From positions 124,001 through 188,000 of the forward strand of contig NZ_JACHXI010000002.1 of assembly GCF_014191985.1 (NCBI RefSeq): a stretch of 64,000 bases of DNA, given 5' to 3'. The DNA is from Azomonas macrocytogenes (GTDB lineage Bacteria; Pseudomonadota; Gammaproteobacteria; Pseudomonadales; Pseudomonadaceae). The stretch's first letter is position 1. Each line of letters opens with the position of its first letter. The position numbers were made by a program, and so were the translations under genes. Below, one piece after another: positions 52,077 to 61,473 of the stretch. The notes beneath the pieces were generated by a model. It was not told the origin of the DNA and searched no databases. It saw nothing but the letters and a program-made list of their open reading frames with translations.

Positions 52077-53300
52077 ATGTACCCGAGAAATATTCGCCAG
52101 TTCACCCTGGACGCCTTGAGCGACTCCCCCGTGGTGCTGATCAATGGCGCCCGGCAGACGGGCAAGAGTACGCTGGTTCGCAACCTGCAACCCGAAGCTC
52201 GCTACCTCACCTTCGACGATCCCGCCGTACTGGCGGCCGCACAAGCCGACCCCTTCGGCTTCATCGCCGCGCTCAAAGGGCCGGTCTGCCTCGATGAAAT
52301 CCAGCGCGCGCCCGACATATTCCTGGCCATCAAGGCCGAAGTGGACAAGAACCGACAGCCGGGACGCTTTCTCCTGACCGGCTCAGCAAACATCCTGCTG
52401 CTGCCCCGGATGGCCGACTCTCTGGCTGGACGCATGGAAGTACTGGCGCTATGGCCGCTGGCGCAATGCGAGATTGCCACCCACCCCTTCAGCCTGATCG
52501 ACCGCCTGTTCCAGGGCGATTTTGCTGACCGCTACTCGTTCGACCGCAACGACTTCATCGCCAGGTTGATGGCTGGCGGTTATCCTGAAGCGCTGAGCCG
52601 CAGCGACGGACGCCGCCGTGAAGCCTGGTTCGACAGCTACCTGAGCACTCTCCTGCTGCGTGACGTGCGCGATCTGGCGCAGATCGAAGGACTAACCGAG
52701 TTACCCCGGTTGATGCAATTGCTGGCAGCGCGCAGTGGCGGCCTGCTGAACGCCGCCGAGCTGTCACGTACCTCCGGCATGGCCCAAACCACACTCAAAC
52801 GCTACCTCGCCTTGCTCGAAACGCTGTTCCTGATCCGCCAGGTGCCGGCCTGGTCGTCGAACCTCGGCAAACGCCTGCAGAAATCACCTAAGCTGTTTCT
52901 CTGCGACTACGGGTTGATGGCGCACCTGCAAGGATTGGGTACAACAACCTTGACGGCGGGACATAGCCTGCCCGGCGATCTGGTGGAAGCCTTTGTGCAT
53001 GCCGAACTGGCCAAGCACCAGACCTGGGCCGAACTGCGCACGAACCTGATGCACTACCGGACCTCCACAGGCGTAGAAGTGGACTTCGTGCTGGAAAATC
53101 GCCGCAACGAACTGCTTGGCATCGAAGTGAAAGCCGCCGCCACCGTCACCTCGAAGGATTTCAACGGCCTGCGCCATCTACGTGAAACCGCGCCACGGCT
53201 ATTCCAGCGCGGCATCCTGTTCCACACCGGAGAACAAGTGGTGCACTTTGACGAGCAACTAATCGCGGTGCCGATTGCCATGCTGTGGGCAGAAAGGTGA
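52077..53300 (+). CDS. AAA-like ATPase with DUF4143 domain
   Basis: 407 residues. Walker A is NGARQTGKST (about 21-30) and Walker B is VCLDEIQ (about 75), with sensor-like LLTGSANILLL. A winged-helix linker and the C-terminal DUF4143 nuclease-like fold follow (YRTSTGVEVDFVLEN, GIEVKAAATVTSKDF), resembling Holliday-junction/PD-(D/E)XK cores with Asp, Glu and Lys in place. This widespread family occurs singly in accessory regions; its role is unknown, with toxin or defence functions suggested. It marks the left side of the island after braG. An upstream in-frame ATG at 51981 would include the inverted repeat. Confidence 0.85.
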   Translation: MYPRNIRQFTLDALSDSPVVLINGARQTGKSTLVRNLQPEARYLTFDDPAVLAAAQADPFGFIAALKGPVCLDEIQRAPDIFLAIKAEVDKNRQPGRFLLTGSANILLLPRMADSLAGRMEVLALWPLAQCEIATHPFSLIDRLFQGDFADRYSFDRNDFIARLMAGGYPEALSRSDGRRREAWFDSYLSTLLLRDVRDLAQIEGLTELPRLMQLLAARSGGLLNAAELSRTSGMAQTTLKRYLALLETLFLIRQVPAWSSNLGKRLQKSPKLFLCDYGLMAHLQGLGTTTLTAGHSLPGDLVEAFVHAELAKHQTWAELRTNLMHYRTSTGVEVDFVLENRRNELLGIEVKAAATVTSKDFNGLRHLRETAPRLFQRGILFHTGEQVVHFDEQLIAVPIAMLWAER

Positions 53301-53373
53301 GGGGCTGGTTTATTGGGACACGGGAAGCCTATCTCGGTAGCTGAAGACATGGCATAGCGGGCAGTGCCAAACA

Positions 53374-54432
53374 TCAGATATCACATTCGCGACCTGTAGT
53401 AGCCTGATGGTTGCTGCCGATACCGGGGGCGTTATATCGTAACAATGTCCGTCGCAAGGTCTCGCGCATAAAAGCACGTAAGTCTTCGGGCGCTTCCACG
53501 CATAGGCTTTCCCCCTGTTGCAACAGCCACCAGCGTAATTGCCAGCTATCGCTGACCGTAGCCTGGAGTCTATAGCCTTCCACCAGCGGCTCCAGTGTCA
53601 TATCCGAGGAAAACGGCGTCTCCTTGATTAGTCGAGCAAGCGAGCTGCTGATCCAGGCTTGCAGTAGAATTTTCCCCGTCGGCCCGAATTGCAATGCATT
53701 ACTATCCAGATAGGTTTGCAAATCGAATTGCTCTCCCCCGACTGTCGGAGTCGGTAATAACTCGACTTGGCGGAAACGGTGGATTGCATATTGGCGAACA
53801 TCTGTATAGGGCTGGGCTGTCGCAATCAGGTAGGTAATCAAGCCGCGCTGAACCAGTGCTAACGGATTGAGGGTCAGCTCCCGTTCCCTATCTTGATGAG
53901 CGGCGTAGTAGTGACAGTGTAATTGCTGCTCTTCCAGCAGACCGCGCTGGATCGTTTCCAGCAAAACCTCGTCAATCTCTGGTGCCTGAAGACTCAGCTC
54001 TGGTTGAACACTGGCCACCTTGCCAAGCCAGCGAGCCGTCGCGTTCCCTTCCGCCAGCGACTCCAATTTACGCCGCGCCTGTCGAAAACGCGGCTCCAAG
54101 CCTTGACGCAAGCCGACCGGCAACATGAAGTGAAGCGCTTTCTCCACCAGGACCAGACTGAGCGCTTCTCCCAGGCCCATGCCAGGCAGCTCTAGCGTTG
54201 CTCCCGGTGCCCAGAACCATCCCCAGGGCGTACCGCGGTCATTACATTGCAGTGGAAACAGACCGGAAAGGTTCTGCAGATCCCGTTCTATAGTGCGCTT
54301 GCTCACTTGATAGCCCATATCCTGCAAGTACGCCTGTAGCTGGGCACAGGTCACTCCAGGTGCCCGGCCTGGCAAACATTTGAGCAGTTCCCATTGGCGG
54401 CTGAGCGTATTGCGCGAAGTACTATCGGGCAT
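53374..54432 (-). CDS. HTH/WYL-domain transcriptional regulator
   Basis: This 352-residue protein has an N-terminal winged helix (WELLKCLPGRAPGVTCAQLQ ... VSKRTIERDLQNLSGLFPL). A central WYL-like ligand domain has HCHYYAAHQDRERELTLNPLALVQRGLITYLIA, in which the W-Y-L trio is replaced by a variant. A WCX-like C-terminal part ends the protein. WYL regulators frequently control phage defence loci. It is divergent from the AAA+ gene with a palindrome between. ATG 54432 has AAGGA seven bases upstream. Confidence 0.85.
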   Translation of the reverse strand: MPDSTSRNTLSRQWELLKCLPGRAPGVTCAQLQAYLQDMGYQVSKRTIERDLQNLSGLFPLQCNDRGTPWGWFWAPGATLELPGMGLGEALSLVLVEKALHFMLPVGLRQGLEPRFRQARRKLESLAEGNATARWLGKVASVQPELSLQAPEIDEVLLETIQRGLLEEQQLHCHYYAAHQDRERELTLNPLALVQRGLITYLIATAQPYTDVRQYAIHRFRQVELLPTPTVGGEQFDLQTYLDSNALQFGPTGKILLQAWISSSLARLIKETPFSSDMTLEPLVEGYRLQATVSDSWQLRWWLLQQGESLCVEAPEDLRAFMRETLRRTLLRYNAPGIGSNHQATTGRECDI

Positions 54433-54518
54433 ATCGAGTTCCTTTCGCCTTGTGGCGGCTGAACATGGGGAAAAGACAGGCGGCCTTTCGTTCATCGGTG
54501 AATCCAAGAGCCACAGTG

Positions 54519-54539
54519 GCGCGACGTATTATGTCGCGC
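54519..54539. promoter_or_regulatory. Palindrome in the WYL/AAA+ divergent promoter region
   Basis: GCGCGAC (54519-54525) and GTCGCGC (54533-54539) flank GTATTAT; the symmetry extends as GCGCGAC-R-TA on both arms. It overlaps a possible -10 (TATTAT, 54527-54532) and lies about 45 bp before the AAA+ start. It is a candidate operator for the WYL protein. Confidence 0.6.
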
Positions 54540-54582
54540 AATAGCAATACGATGGCAAAAGATTCAGCAAGGAGCCATTCCC

Positions 54583-56688
54583 ATGACCGTTTCCGCCCTT
54601 CCTCGCCCTAGCCCACGACGCATTGCCAGACGACGTAATCCGGATACCTGCACATTAGCCTTGAAGTGGGCCTTCAGTCTGATGGTCGACTTGCAAGGAC
54701 ATCGCCAACTTCTGGAGCGTGGCTGCATCACTGATGACGAAGTAGCACGTGAGCTCGGATTAGAGGAACTGGTCGACGCCGAACATTACAGCCGGACTTG
54801 CGCCCTACAGTGCCTAAAGCGCGAATACCGGCTGTTCACGCGCAACTATCCGGCCCCGGACTATCCCGAGCCCCTGGGCAGCAATTTGCAAGCCCTGGGC
54901 CGACTGGTGGGGCTGGATGAAGCCGAAACTCGTGTGCTGGGTTTTTGCGCCTTGCTGCACGCCGACCCGCTACTCAATCGTTGCAGCGATGTATTTGGTG
55001 CGGTCGGCTTCAATCGGCTATCGCAGGCTCTTTCCGTGCTATTGGAGCTGTCGGACGAAGAAATCCAGCACTGCCTGGCCACGGATGGGCACCTGACCGC
55101 CTGTGGCCTACTGACGATCCAGTGCGACAACGGTCGCCACGACCTTGAAGAAACCCTGAGCTTCACCAGCAGCGATCTGCTGAAACAATTGCGCTTTCAT
55201 CGAGGAGCGGCCGAAGAGTTGTTCGAGCACTCCTTCCGCCTCAGCGCTCCGGCAAGCTTGACGGTTACTGACTATGAACATCTGAGCCAACCACTGGCCA
55301 TGGTCATGAACTATTTGCAGAAGGTGGCCAAACAGCAACGCAAGGGTGTGAATATCCTGCTATACGGCCCACCAGGTACAGGCAAGACCGAACTATGCCG
55401 CCTCCTGGCGGAAGAACTGGCGCTAGAACTGTACGAAATCGCCTGTACCGACAGCGAGGGCGATCCTATCACCGGATACCAGAGACTGTGTGCGTTGCGT
55501 TCTGCCATGAGCGTGCTCAAAGGTAGTCCAGTGCTGGTGATGCTGGATGAAATAGAAGATCTCTTCGTCGATGACCTGATCCCCAATGCCAAGCGCCGCA
55601 AAGCACACAAAGGCTGGATCAACCGCATATTGGAAGAAAACGGTCAACCGTGCTTCTGGCTCAGCAATCACATCGGCATGCTCGACCCGGCCTATATCCG
55701 CCGCTTCGATATGGTCATCGAAATGCCCAATCCGATCCGTAGCCAGCGCGAACGGATCATTCGCAACCTGTGTGCCGACCGTCTAGGCGAGGAGACGATC
55801 CAGCAACTGGCTACCCATGAGTACATGACTCCCGCCGTATTCGAACGAGCCTATCGAGTCGCCCACACCATCAGCCCGCGGGTCGGCAAGAAGCTCAATG
55901 GGACCCTAGAATACCTAGTGGACTCGACCCTGAAAGCGCAAGGGCATGAAAGATTAGGACAGCACAAGGGTATCCGCCTACCGACCGTCTACTCGCCAGA
56001 GCGGATCAACACCGATATTGATTTGGATGGATTGCTGGAGGGCCTGCGTCGTCACTCGGAGGCACGCCTGTGCTTCTACGGCCCGCCCGGTACAGGCAAG
56101 ACCGCATTCGCCGGCTGGCTGGCTGAAAGCCTGGACAAGCCCCTACACATCAAGCGAGTGTCCGATCTGGTCTCACCCTACCTCGGCGAAACCGAACAAC
56201 GCCTGGCCGCAGCCTTTCGCCAAGCAGAACAAGAAAGCGCCGTTCTGGTCCTTGACGAGGTGGACAGCTTTCTACAGGACCGCCGCAAAGCCCAACGGAG
56301 CTGGGAAATCACCGCCGTGAACGAAATGCTGACCCAGATGGAAAGTTACTCCGGCCTGTTCATCGCCTCGACCAACCTGATGGCCGACCTCGACGAAGCC
56401 GCCTTGCGCCGCTTCGACCTGAAAGTCCGCTTCGGCTACCTGCGACCGGAACAGCGCTTACTCCTGCTTCGCGCGCATCTCAAGGAATTAGGCCTGAAAG
56501 ATCCACAACACAACGCTGAAGCCGCACTGCAGACAATGGATACCCTGACTCCGGGGGACTTCACCACTGTAGTGCGCCGGGCGCGCTTTAAACCTTTCAC
56601 CAACGCTGCCGAACTAGTCCAGGCACTGGTCAATGAAGCTGCCTTGAAGAAAGACGGACAAGCAAGGCCGATTGGATTCGTGTACTGA
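54583..56688 (+). CDS. Tandem AAA+ ATPase (two P-loop modules)
   Basis: 701 residues. An N-terminal helical part (about 1-230) is followed by two AAA+ modules. Module 1 has Walker A GPPGTGKTEL (about 262), Walker B LVMLDEIEDLF and arginine-finger region IRRFDMVIEM. Module 2 has GPPGTGKTAF (about 500), LVLDEVDSFL and LRRFDLKVRF. The architecture resembles Cdc48/ATAD-like remodelling ATPases but lacks their N-domain. GGAG lies eight bases upstream of ATG. It pairs with the Hsp70-like gene downstream, from which it is separated by an IS30 remnant. It probably unfolds or remodels a protein target; the target is unknown. Confidence 0.85.
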   Translation: MTVSALPRPSPRRIARRRNPDTCTLALKWAFSLMVDLQGHRQLLERGCITDDEVARELGLEELVDAEHYSRTCALQCLKREYRLFTRNYPAPDYPEPLGSNLQALGRLVGLDEAETRVLGFCALLHADPLLNRCSDVFGAVGFNRLSQALSVLLELSDEEIQHCLATDGHLTACGLLTIQCDNGRHDLEETLSFTSSDLLKQLRFHRGAAEELFEHSFRLSAPASLTVTDYEHLSQPLAMVMNYLQKVAKQQRKGVNILLYGPPGTGKTELCRLLAEELALELYEIACTDSEGDPITGYQRLCALRSAMSVLKGSPVLVMLDEIEDLFVDDLIPNAKRRKAHKGWINRILEENGQPCFWLSNHIGMLDPAYIRRFDMVIEMPNPIRSQRERIIRNLCADRLGEETIQQLATHEYMTPAVFERAYRVAHTISPRVGKKLNGTLEYLVDSTLKAQGHERLGQHKGIRLPTVYSPERINTDIDLDGLLEGLRRHSEARLCFYGPPGTGKTAFAGWLAESLDKPLHIKRVSDLVSPYLGETEQRLAAAFRQAEQESAVLVLDEVDSFLQDRRKAQRSWEITAVNEMLTQMESYSGLFIASTNLMADLDEAALRRFDLKVRFGYLRPEQRLLLLRAHLKELGLKDPQHNAEAALQTMDTLTPGDFTTVVRRARFKPFTNAAELVQALVNEAALKKDGQARPIGFVY

Positions 56689-56765
56689 GAACAAATACTG
56701 GCGAAGCAAGGAAATTTTACCAGTAACTATAGACATGGCGGCTGCAGGAGCTGAGTGCAACACGG

Positions 56766-57110
56766 TTATTGGATAGAAGCGGGCGCCTCGTGCCGCATGG
56801 TCATGGCCTTGTGCATTACCTCACTCATCATTTCGATCGGACATTTGAAATCGAAGCGTTTACGCGGGCGCATATTCAGTTGCAAGGCAATGGCATCCAG
56901 CTGTTCCTGGCTGTGTCCCGACAAGTCCGTCCCCTTGGGCAAGTACTGACGGATCAGACCGTTGATGTTTTCATTGCTGCCGCGCTGCCAGGGGCTGTGC
57001 GGGTCGCAGAAGTAAATTGCCACCCCGGTCTGCTGGGTGATTTCGACATGCCGAGCCATTTCTCGGCCTTAGTCGTAGGTCATGCTCTTGCGCATCGCCA
57101 GCGGCTGATG
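56766..57110 (-). pseudogene. IS30-family transposase remnant
   Basis: Minus-strand sequence encodes the C-terminal part of an IS30 DDE transposase (IYFCDPHSPWQRGSNENING with the catalytic Glu, then LPKGTDLS and RPRKRFDF). An in-frame TAA interrupts it at the MTYD-stop-GREMARH position, and everything N-terminal to about PLAMRKSMTYD is missing. The IS30-like 3' end continues to about 56700. It is inactive. Confidence 0.85.
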
Positions 57111-57233
57111 TGGCCTAATGATTCTGGACAGCCCGATAGGACGGAATCCAACCGTCAGCCAGAGGAGCCAAGGTGCATAGCTGGGCTTTTTCAGAGTTTC
57201 CTTAAAAAGATCAGTTTCAGACAGGAGTAGGTT

Positions 57234-59792
57234 GTGAAGATTGGTGTTGATTTTGGAACCAGCTTTTCCAGTGCCGCAGTGTTTATCGACGGTCAGGTGC
57301 AGCCCATCACCTTTGGCAATGACCGGCAGTTTCGCACTGCGGTATTCTTTCCCGACCGTTATGTCGATTTTTCGCAGTTCGTTCTTACTGCCGCTGATGA
57401 ACGTGAGATTGACAATGCTATTCGTACTGACACCAGTCGTTTTAATGCGCAACTGCGTCAATATCAGGACGACTTGAGCCAACTGATCCGTGAGGAGAAA
57501 CGTCGTGCCAGGGAAGGCGAGCCATACAGTCCGGAACAGAGGGCTAAGCGCCATCAGTCGCTGGTTAAGCCCAAACGGCTGGCCGACGACGAGATCCGCC
57601 AGTTGACCATCAAGGCCATACGGCGGCGTTGGGGCAGCCAACAGCGTGAGAGCATTGCCCAAGAAGGACTGGATGTTCGCCAAGCCAATGGCGTGTTTGG
57701 GGAAGAGGCTATTGAGGCCCTGTATAACGACGAATACGGACGCATATTCCAGTCGCCCAAGTCGATGCTCGGGTACCGGATGGAGCCTCGTCATCGGGAT
57801 GTCGTCGCCGGGGTGATCACCCAAGTGTTGGGACATATCCGCAGCACGGCTAGTCGGCAATTGGGTCATGACGTCACCGCCGTGGTCTTGGGGCGGCCTG
57901 TCGAGTTTCGCGGGCTGGTCGGTAGCCACAACGATCAGGAGGCACAGGGCCTGCTGGAACGAGCTGCCCGAGAGGCAGGCTTCACGGACGTCGAGTTCCT
58001 CTGTGAGCCGGCAGCGGCGGCACTCGGCTACCATCGACAATCGCCCCGACAACATGCCGCGTTGATCATCGACATAGGTGGTGGCACCACCGACATCGCT
58101 TACGCCCAAGTGGGCGGCAAGACACCGCAACCGGTGATCCATAAAGTCTGGGGTAAAGGCTTTGGCGGCACCGATGTCGATATCGAACTGTCTGTCAGTG
58201 CGGCCATGCCCCTGTTCGGAAAGGGCCATGAGCATGGGCTGCCTTTGCATGCGTATCGCAGTGCCGCGCAAATTAGTGACCTTAGCCGGCAACGCGATTT
58301 CGTCAAACAGGATGTGGCACGGGTGATCGAGCCGTTCAAGTCCCGCCTGCGGCGGCTCAAGGACAAAGGCACCACGGTCAGACTCAATCGCGACATTGAA
58401 CAGCTCAAGATTGACCTGAGCGACAATGGCTATGCCAGCCAGGCGTTGGATTACATCGAGCCTGAGCTGCAGGTGGCAGCGGACAGTGGTGTGCTGGAAA
58501 ACAGCGCTAGACGGTTCCTCGATAATTTTCGTGCGCTGTTGGAGAGGGTTCGCGCCGAGCTGCCTGAAGCCGATCCAGTAATCTTCATGACCGGCGGTAT
58601 GTCCAGAGCTCCGTATGTGCAGGCTTGCGTGCGGGAGGTGTTTGGCCGGTCAAAGGTGGAAATGGGAGATGCATCGCTGGGTGTGGTGGCGGGGCTAGCT
58701 CAGTTTGCCAGGGCTCAATCCACCGATGGGCTCGAAGCCTCGGATGATGAACCGCAACCGCTGGTCAGTGATAACCCGCCGCTGCGCCTTATGCATCACG
58801 GGGCCAACGACTGGTTAACCGAAGAGGAAGTCCTGCGTCGCGACCAACGTATAGATGCCGCTGTGGCCTCAATTAAAGCGTTGGAAAAACGCTTCTCGGT
58901 AAATTTGTACTCGTGCCAGCATGAGGAATCATTGGTGCCTGGCATGCCCCCATACATGCGCAGTGACAATAAGCATGTGTACGGCGAAGCCTGGCTCGAC
59001 AAAAGACTGGATTACATTGAAAAGCAGGTACTTGGCTATCTGGCCAAAGAAGTATTGAAGGGGATTGAGTCGCGCCCGCGCAATGACCGAGACTTAAAGG
59101 GTAGCGCCTGGTCTATCGCTAAGCGTTTGTGTATCTATCGCTACACCGATTACTACTATGCAGATGAACCCTATGAGTTTGATTGTGATGTATCAGGTCT
59201 GCACTTTAGCTTGCATGATCTGATTTACGCTGTGTATGACTTATTAGTCAATGACCATATGACTTATAAGTTGTGGAATGATGAGGCTCTGGATAAGCTG
59301 AATCAATACCTACACTACGAAGTTTATGAGTCCAAGTTATTTTTCGAGGGTGCTTTGTTCACGGGCGTCCACGGACGGCCAGCTACCATGACGGAATTCC
59401 TCGAAGGCGTCGACGAGGCAATCGCTAAGCTGCCCGTGCTTAACCTGCATGAATGCTGTTTTCCGGATGACCATCCTGAACAGGTGTTGTTCTCTGAATA
59501 TGTGTCTGCACAGCATATGACGAACGAGCAGAAAACCCGTCTGTATCAGAAGTACTTGGAGGTGTACACCGGGGAGAATGATGTCGAGGTGCCGGTGACC
59601 ACCTTGATCGAATCAGATGTGCGCGTGCTACTGGAGGCTGTGGAGCAGGCGCAGGTTGTTCAACTTGGCTGGTTTGTGCCGGAGGGGATCCCGGCTGAAA
59701 AGGCGATGGATGAGTTGTTGCCAGTGTTGGATAACCAGACCTTGGTGAGGGCACAGCGCAGGGTGCGTAAGGTGTTGGATCAGCATAAGTAG
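57234..59792 (+). CDS. Large YegD/Hsp70-like ATPase with C-terminal extension
   Basis: 852 residues. The actin-fold ATPase has phosphate-1 VDFGTSFSSAAVF (residues 4-16), phosphate-2 LIIDIGGGTTDIAYA (about 280) and adenosine motif FMTGGMSRAPYVQ (about 450). YegD-like segments QSPKSMLG and VVLGRPVEFRGLVG are present. Residues about 510-852 form a novel extension in place of the Hsp70 substrate-binding domain. GTG 57234 has GGAG seven bases upstream. Together with the AAA+ ATPase and WYL regulator it forms a likely functional set; no J-domain or GrpE partner is nearby. Confidence 0.85.
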   Translation: MKIGVDFGTSFSSAAVFIDGQVQPITFGNDRQFRTAVFFPDRYVDFSQFVLTAADEREIDNAIRTDTSRFNAQLRQYQDDLSQLIREEKRRAREGEPYSPEQRAKRHQSLVKPKRLADDEIRQLTIKAIRRRWGSQQRESIAQEGLDVRQANGVFGEEAIEALYNDEYGRIFQSPKSMLGYRMEPRHRDVVAGVITQVLGHIRSTASRQLGHDVTAVVLGRPVEFRGLVGSHNDQEAQGLLERAAREAGFTDVEFLCEPAAAALGYHRQSPRQHAALIIDIGGGTTDIAYAQVGGKTPQPVIHKVWGKGFGGTDVDIELSVSAAMPLFGKGHEHGLPLHAYRSAAQISDLSRQRDFVKQDVARVIEPFKSRLRRLKDKGTTVRLNRDIEQLKIDLSDNGYASQALDYIEPELQVAADSGVLENSARRFLDNFRALLERVRAELPEADPVIFMTGGMSRAPYVQACVREVFGRSKVEMGDASLGVVAGLAQFARAQSTDGLEASDDEPQPLVSDNPPLRLMHHGANDWLTEEEVLRRDQRIDAAVASIKALEKRFSVNLYSCQHEESLVPGMPPYMRSDNKHVYGEAWLDKRLDYIEKQVLGYLAKEVLKGIESRPRNDRDLKGSAWSIAKRLCIYRYTDYYYADEPYEFDCDVSGLHFSLHDLIYAVYDLLVNDHMTYKLWNDEALDKLNQYLHYEVYESKLFFEGALFTGVHGRPATMTEFLEGVDEAIAKLPVLNLHECCFPDDHPEQVLFSEYVSAQHMTNEQKTRLYQKYLEVYTGENDVEVPVTTLIESDVRVLLEAVEQAQVVQLGWFVPEGIPAEKAMDELLPVLDNQTLVRAQRRVRKVLDQHK

Positions 59793-59899
59793 AGAAATTG
59801 GGCTGGGAACTCTACTAAGTTGCCACCCGGTGACTGCGATGGCGACCTGATCAACGGGCACAATGCCTGAGGAATCCCCACAAAACTCACCCCAGCTCC

Positions 59900-60142
59900 A
59901 GCGCTTGCCAATGGGCTTCCCGCCGCAAGGCCAGTTCGAGGTTGCGCAGTGTCTGCTGGGAAATGGCTGCCACTTCGACAGCACGCGCTTACCCTTGAGG
60001 CTATTGCTCTGGCGCTTTCGCAAGCTGCTGGTTCGCTGCGAAAAGCTCGAACGCAGCTTCCTGCGCTCAACCATTTGGCTGCGGCCATCATTGCCTTTCG
60101 GAAGGTGCCACTTACCGTAAATATTATTTATGGATAGGCTCT
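59900..60142 (+). mobile_element. Degenerate IS5-family 3' end
   Basis: Plus-strand frames encode transposase-like C-terminal pieces in two phases: RFRKLLVRCEKLERSFL, then ALNHLAAAIIAFRKV after a frame change. The right end ATGGATAGGCTC (60130-60141) reads in reverse as GAGCCTATCCAT, a typical IS5/IS427-type terminal repeat. The left part is lost or unrecognisable. Confidence 0.5.
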
Positions 60143-60665
60143 TAGTCTACTGCTAGGTACCATCGGCTACAGCACGCTCAGCACCTTCATCACCCTCTAC
60201 TACGCCGGGCGCGGCTGGAATGGCGCCGCCTGGTGCCTGAGCGCCTTCGCCATCGCTTTCATCGGCGCGCGACTGCTGCATGACAGCATCCGGCGCTTCG
60301 GCGGGCACCGGGTGGCGGTCGCCTGCCTGGCGCTGTCCTGCCTCGGCATACTGGTGGTCTGGAGCAGCGAGCAGCCCGGCATGGCGCTGCTCGGCTCGAC
60401 GCTGACCGGCCTCGGCCGCGCCCTGCTCTACCCGGCGCTGGGCGTGGAGATCGTCGCACGGGTCGATGCCGCCAACCGCGCCACGGCGCTGGGTACGTTC
60501 GCCATGTTCTTCGACCTGACCATGGGCGTCAGCGGACCGCTGATGGGCGTCATCGCCTCGGCCATCGGCGTCCGCCATACCTTTCTCTGCGCCGCGCTGC
60601 TCGGCCTGGCCGGTCTGTCGCTGTCGGTATGGGTGCTGCGACGGGACCGGCAGGGGCCGGCCTGA
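60138..60665 (+). pseudogene. MFS transporter, C-terminal fragment
   Basis: From about 60141 the frame encodes the last ~175 residues of a major facilitator (helices with FITLYYAGRGWNGAAWCLSA, ALLYPALGVEIVARV, GTFAMFFDLTMGVSGPLMG). There is no start codon and a stop (TAG 60135) precedes. The IS5-like end directly abuts it, so the gene was beheaded by insertion or deletion. Confidence 0.85.
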
Positions 60666-60722
60666 GAGCCTGCGGCCGATCGATCGACCTGGAGCGGGTA
60701 GCCCGCGACCGGATAACGGCCC

Positions 60723-61289
60723 TCACGCCTTCGGCAACGTCACCCCCCGCTGCCCCTGATACTTGCCGCCGCGATCACGATAGGAAACTTCGCATTCCTC
60801 GTCGGATTCCAGGAAGAGCATTTGCGCCACGCCTTCGTTGGCGTAGATCTTCGCCGGCAGCGTGGTGGTGTTGGAGAATTCCAGGGTCACGTGGCCTTCC
60901 CACTCCGGCTCCAGCGGGGTCACGTTGACGATGATGCCGCAGCGGGCGTAGGTGCTTTTGCCCAGGCATATAGTCAGCACGTTGCGTGGAATGCGGAAGT
61001 ATTCGATAGTGCGTGCCAGGGCGAAGGAGTTCGGCGGGATGATGCACACGTCGCCTTTGATGTCGACGAAGCTTCTTTCGTCGAACGCCTTCGGGTCTAC
61101 CGTCGCGGAGTGGATATTGGTGAAAACCTTGAATTCGTCGGCGCAGCGCACGTCGTAGCCGTAGCTGGATACCCCGTAGGAAATCAACCGCTGCCCTTCT
61201 TCGCCGCGTATCTGGCGCTCGACGAAGGGCTCGATCATGCCGTGATCCTGGGCCATGCGGCGAATCCAGCTGTCCGATTTGATGCTCAT
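60723..61289 (-). CDS. dcd: dCTP deaminase
   Basis: This 188-residue trimeric deaminase makes dUTP from dCTP for dTMP synthesis. Landmarks are [73 protein letters not shown] (about 115-145, with catalytic Glu) and [12 protein letters not shown] at the C-terminus. In P. aeruginosa dcd is next to mrp; here a hemerythrin gene lies between. Confidence 0.96.
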   Translation of the reverse strand: MSIKSDSWIRRMAQDHGMIEPFVERQIRGEEGQRLISYGVSSYGYDVRCADEFKVFTNIHSATVDPKAFDERSFVDIKGDVCIIPPNSFALARTIEYFRIPRNVLTICLGKSTYARCGIIVNVTPLEPEWEGHVTLEFSNTTTLPAKIYANEGVAQMLFLESDEECEVSYRDRGGKYQGQRGVTLPKA

Positions 61290-61384
61290 GCCGAAATGTC
61301 CTGAATCTGGAAAGCCTGCATATTAGCGACCCGGAATACATCGGCAAATCCTGTCGCCGTTCCGCGCGTCAATCTTTCAGTTTA

Positions 61385-61398
61385 TTGACTTGAATCAA
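61385..61398 (+). promoter_or_regulatory. Anr/FNR-type box upstream of hemerythrin
   Basis: TTGAC-TTGA-ATCAA differs from TTGAT-N4-ATCAA at one position. Its centre is about 82 bp before the ATG. The nearest -10-like sequences (TAACAT 61412-61417; CATACT near 61437) are not at the ideal class II distance, so promoter geometry is uncertain. Confidence 0.6.
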
Positions 61399-61473
61399 TA
61401 CTCATTGACGGTAACATCCAGACTCGTCTCCAGCGTCATACTTCCAACTACAAATAAAGAGGGAGCCTCTACG

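Noticed and set aside
57069-58292. Antisense open frame opposite the Hsp70-like gene
   Set aside because: A shadow of the real coding frame; only its first few codons are meaningful, as the IS30 remnant.
59628-60074. Minus-strand frame with LRNLELALRREAHW-like text near 59920
   Set aside because: It is broken by stops and overlaps the IS5-like remnant; no family could be assigned.
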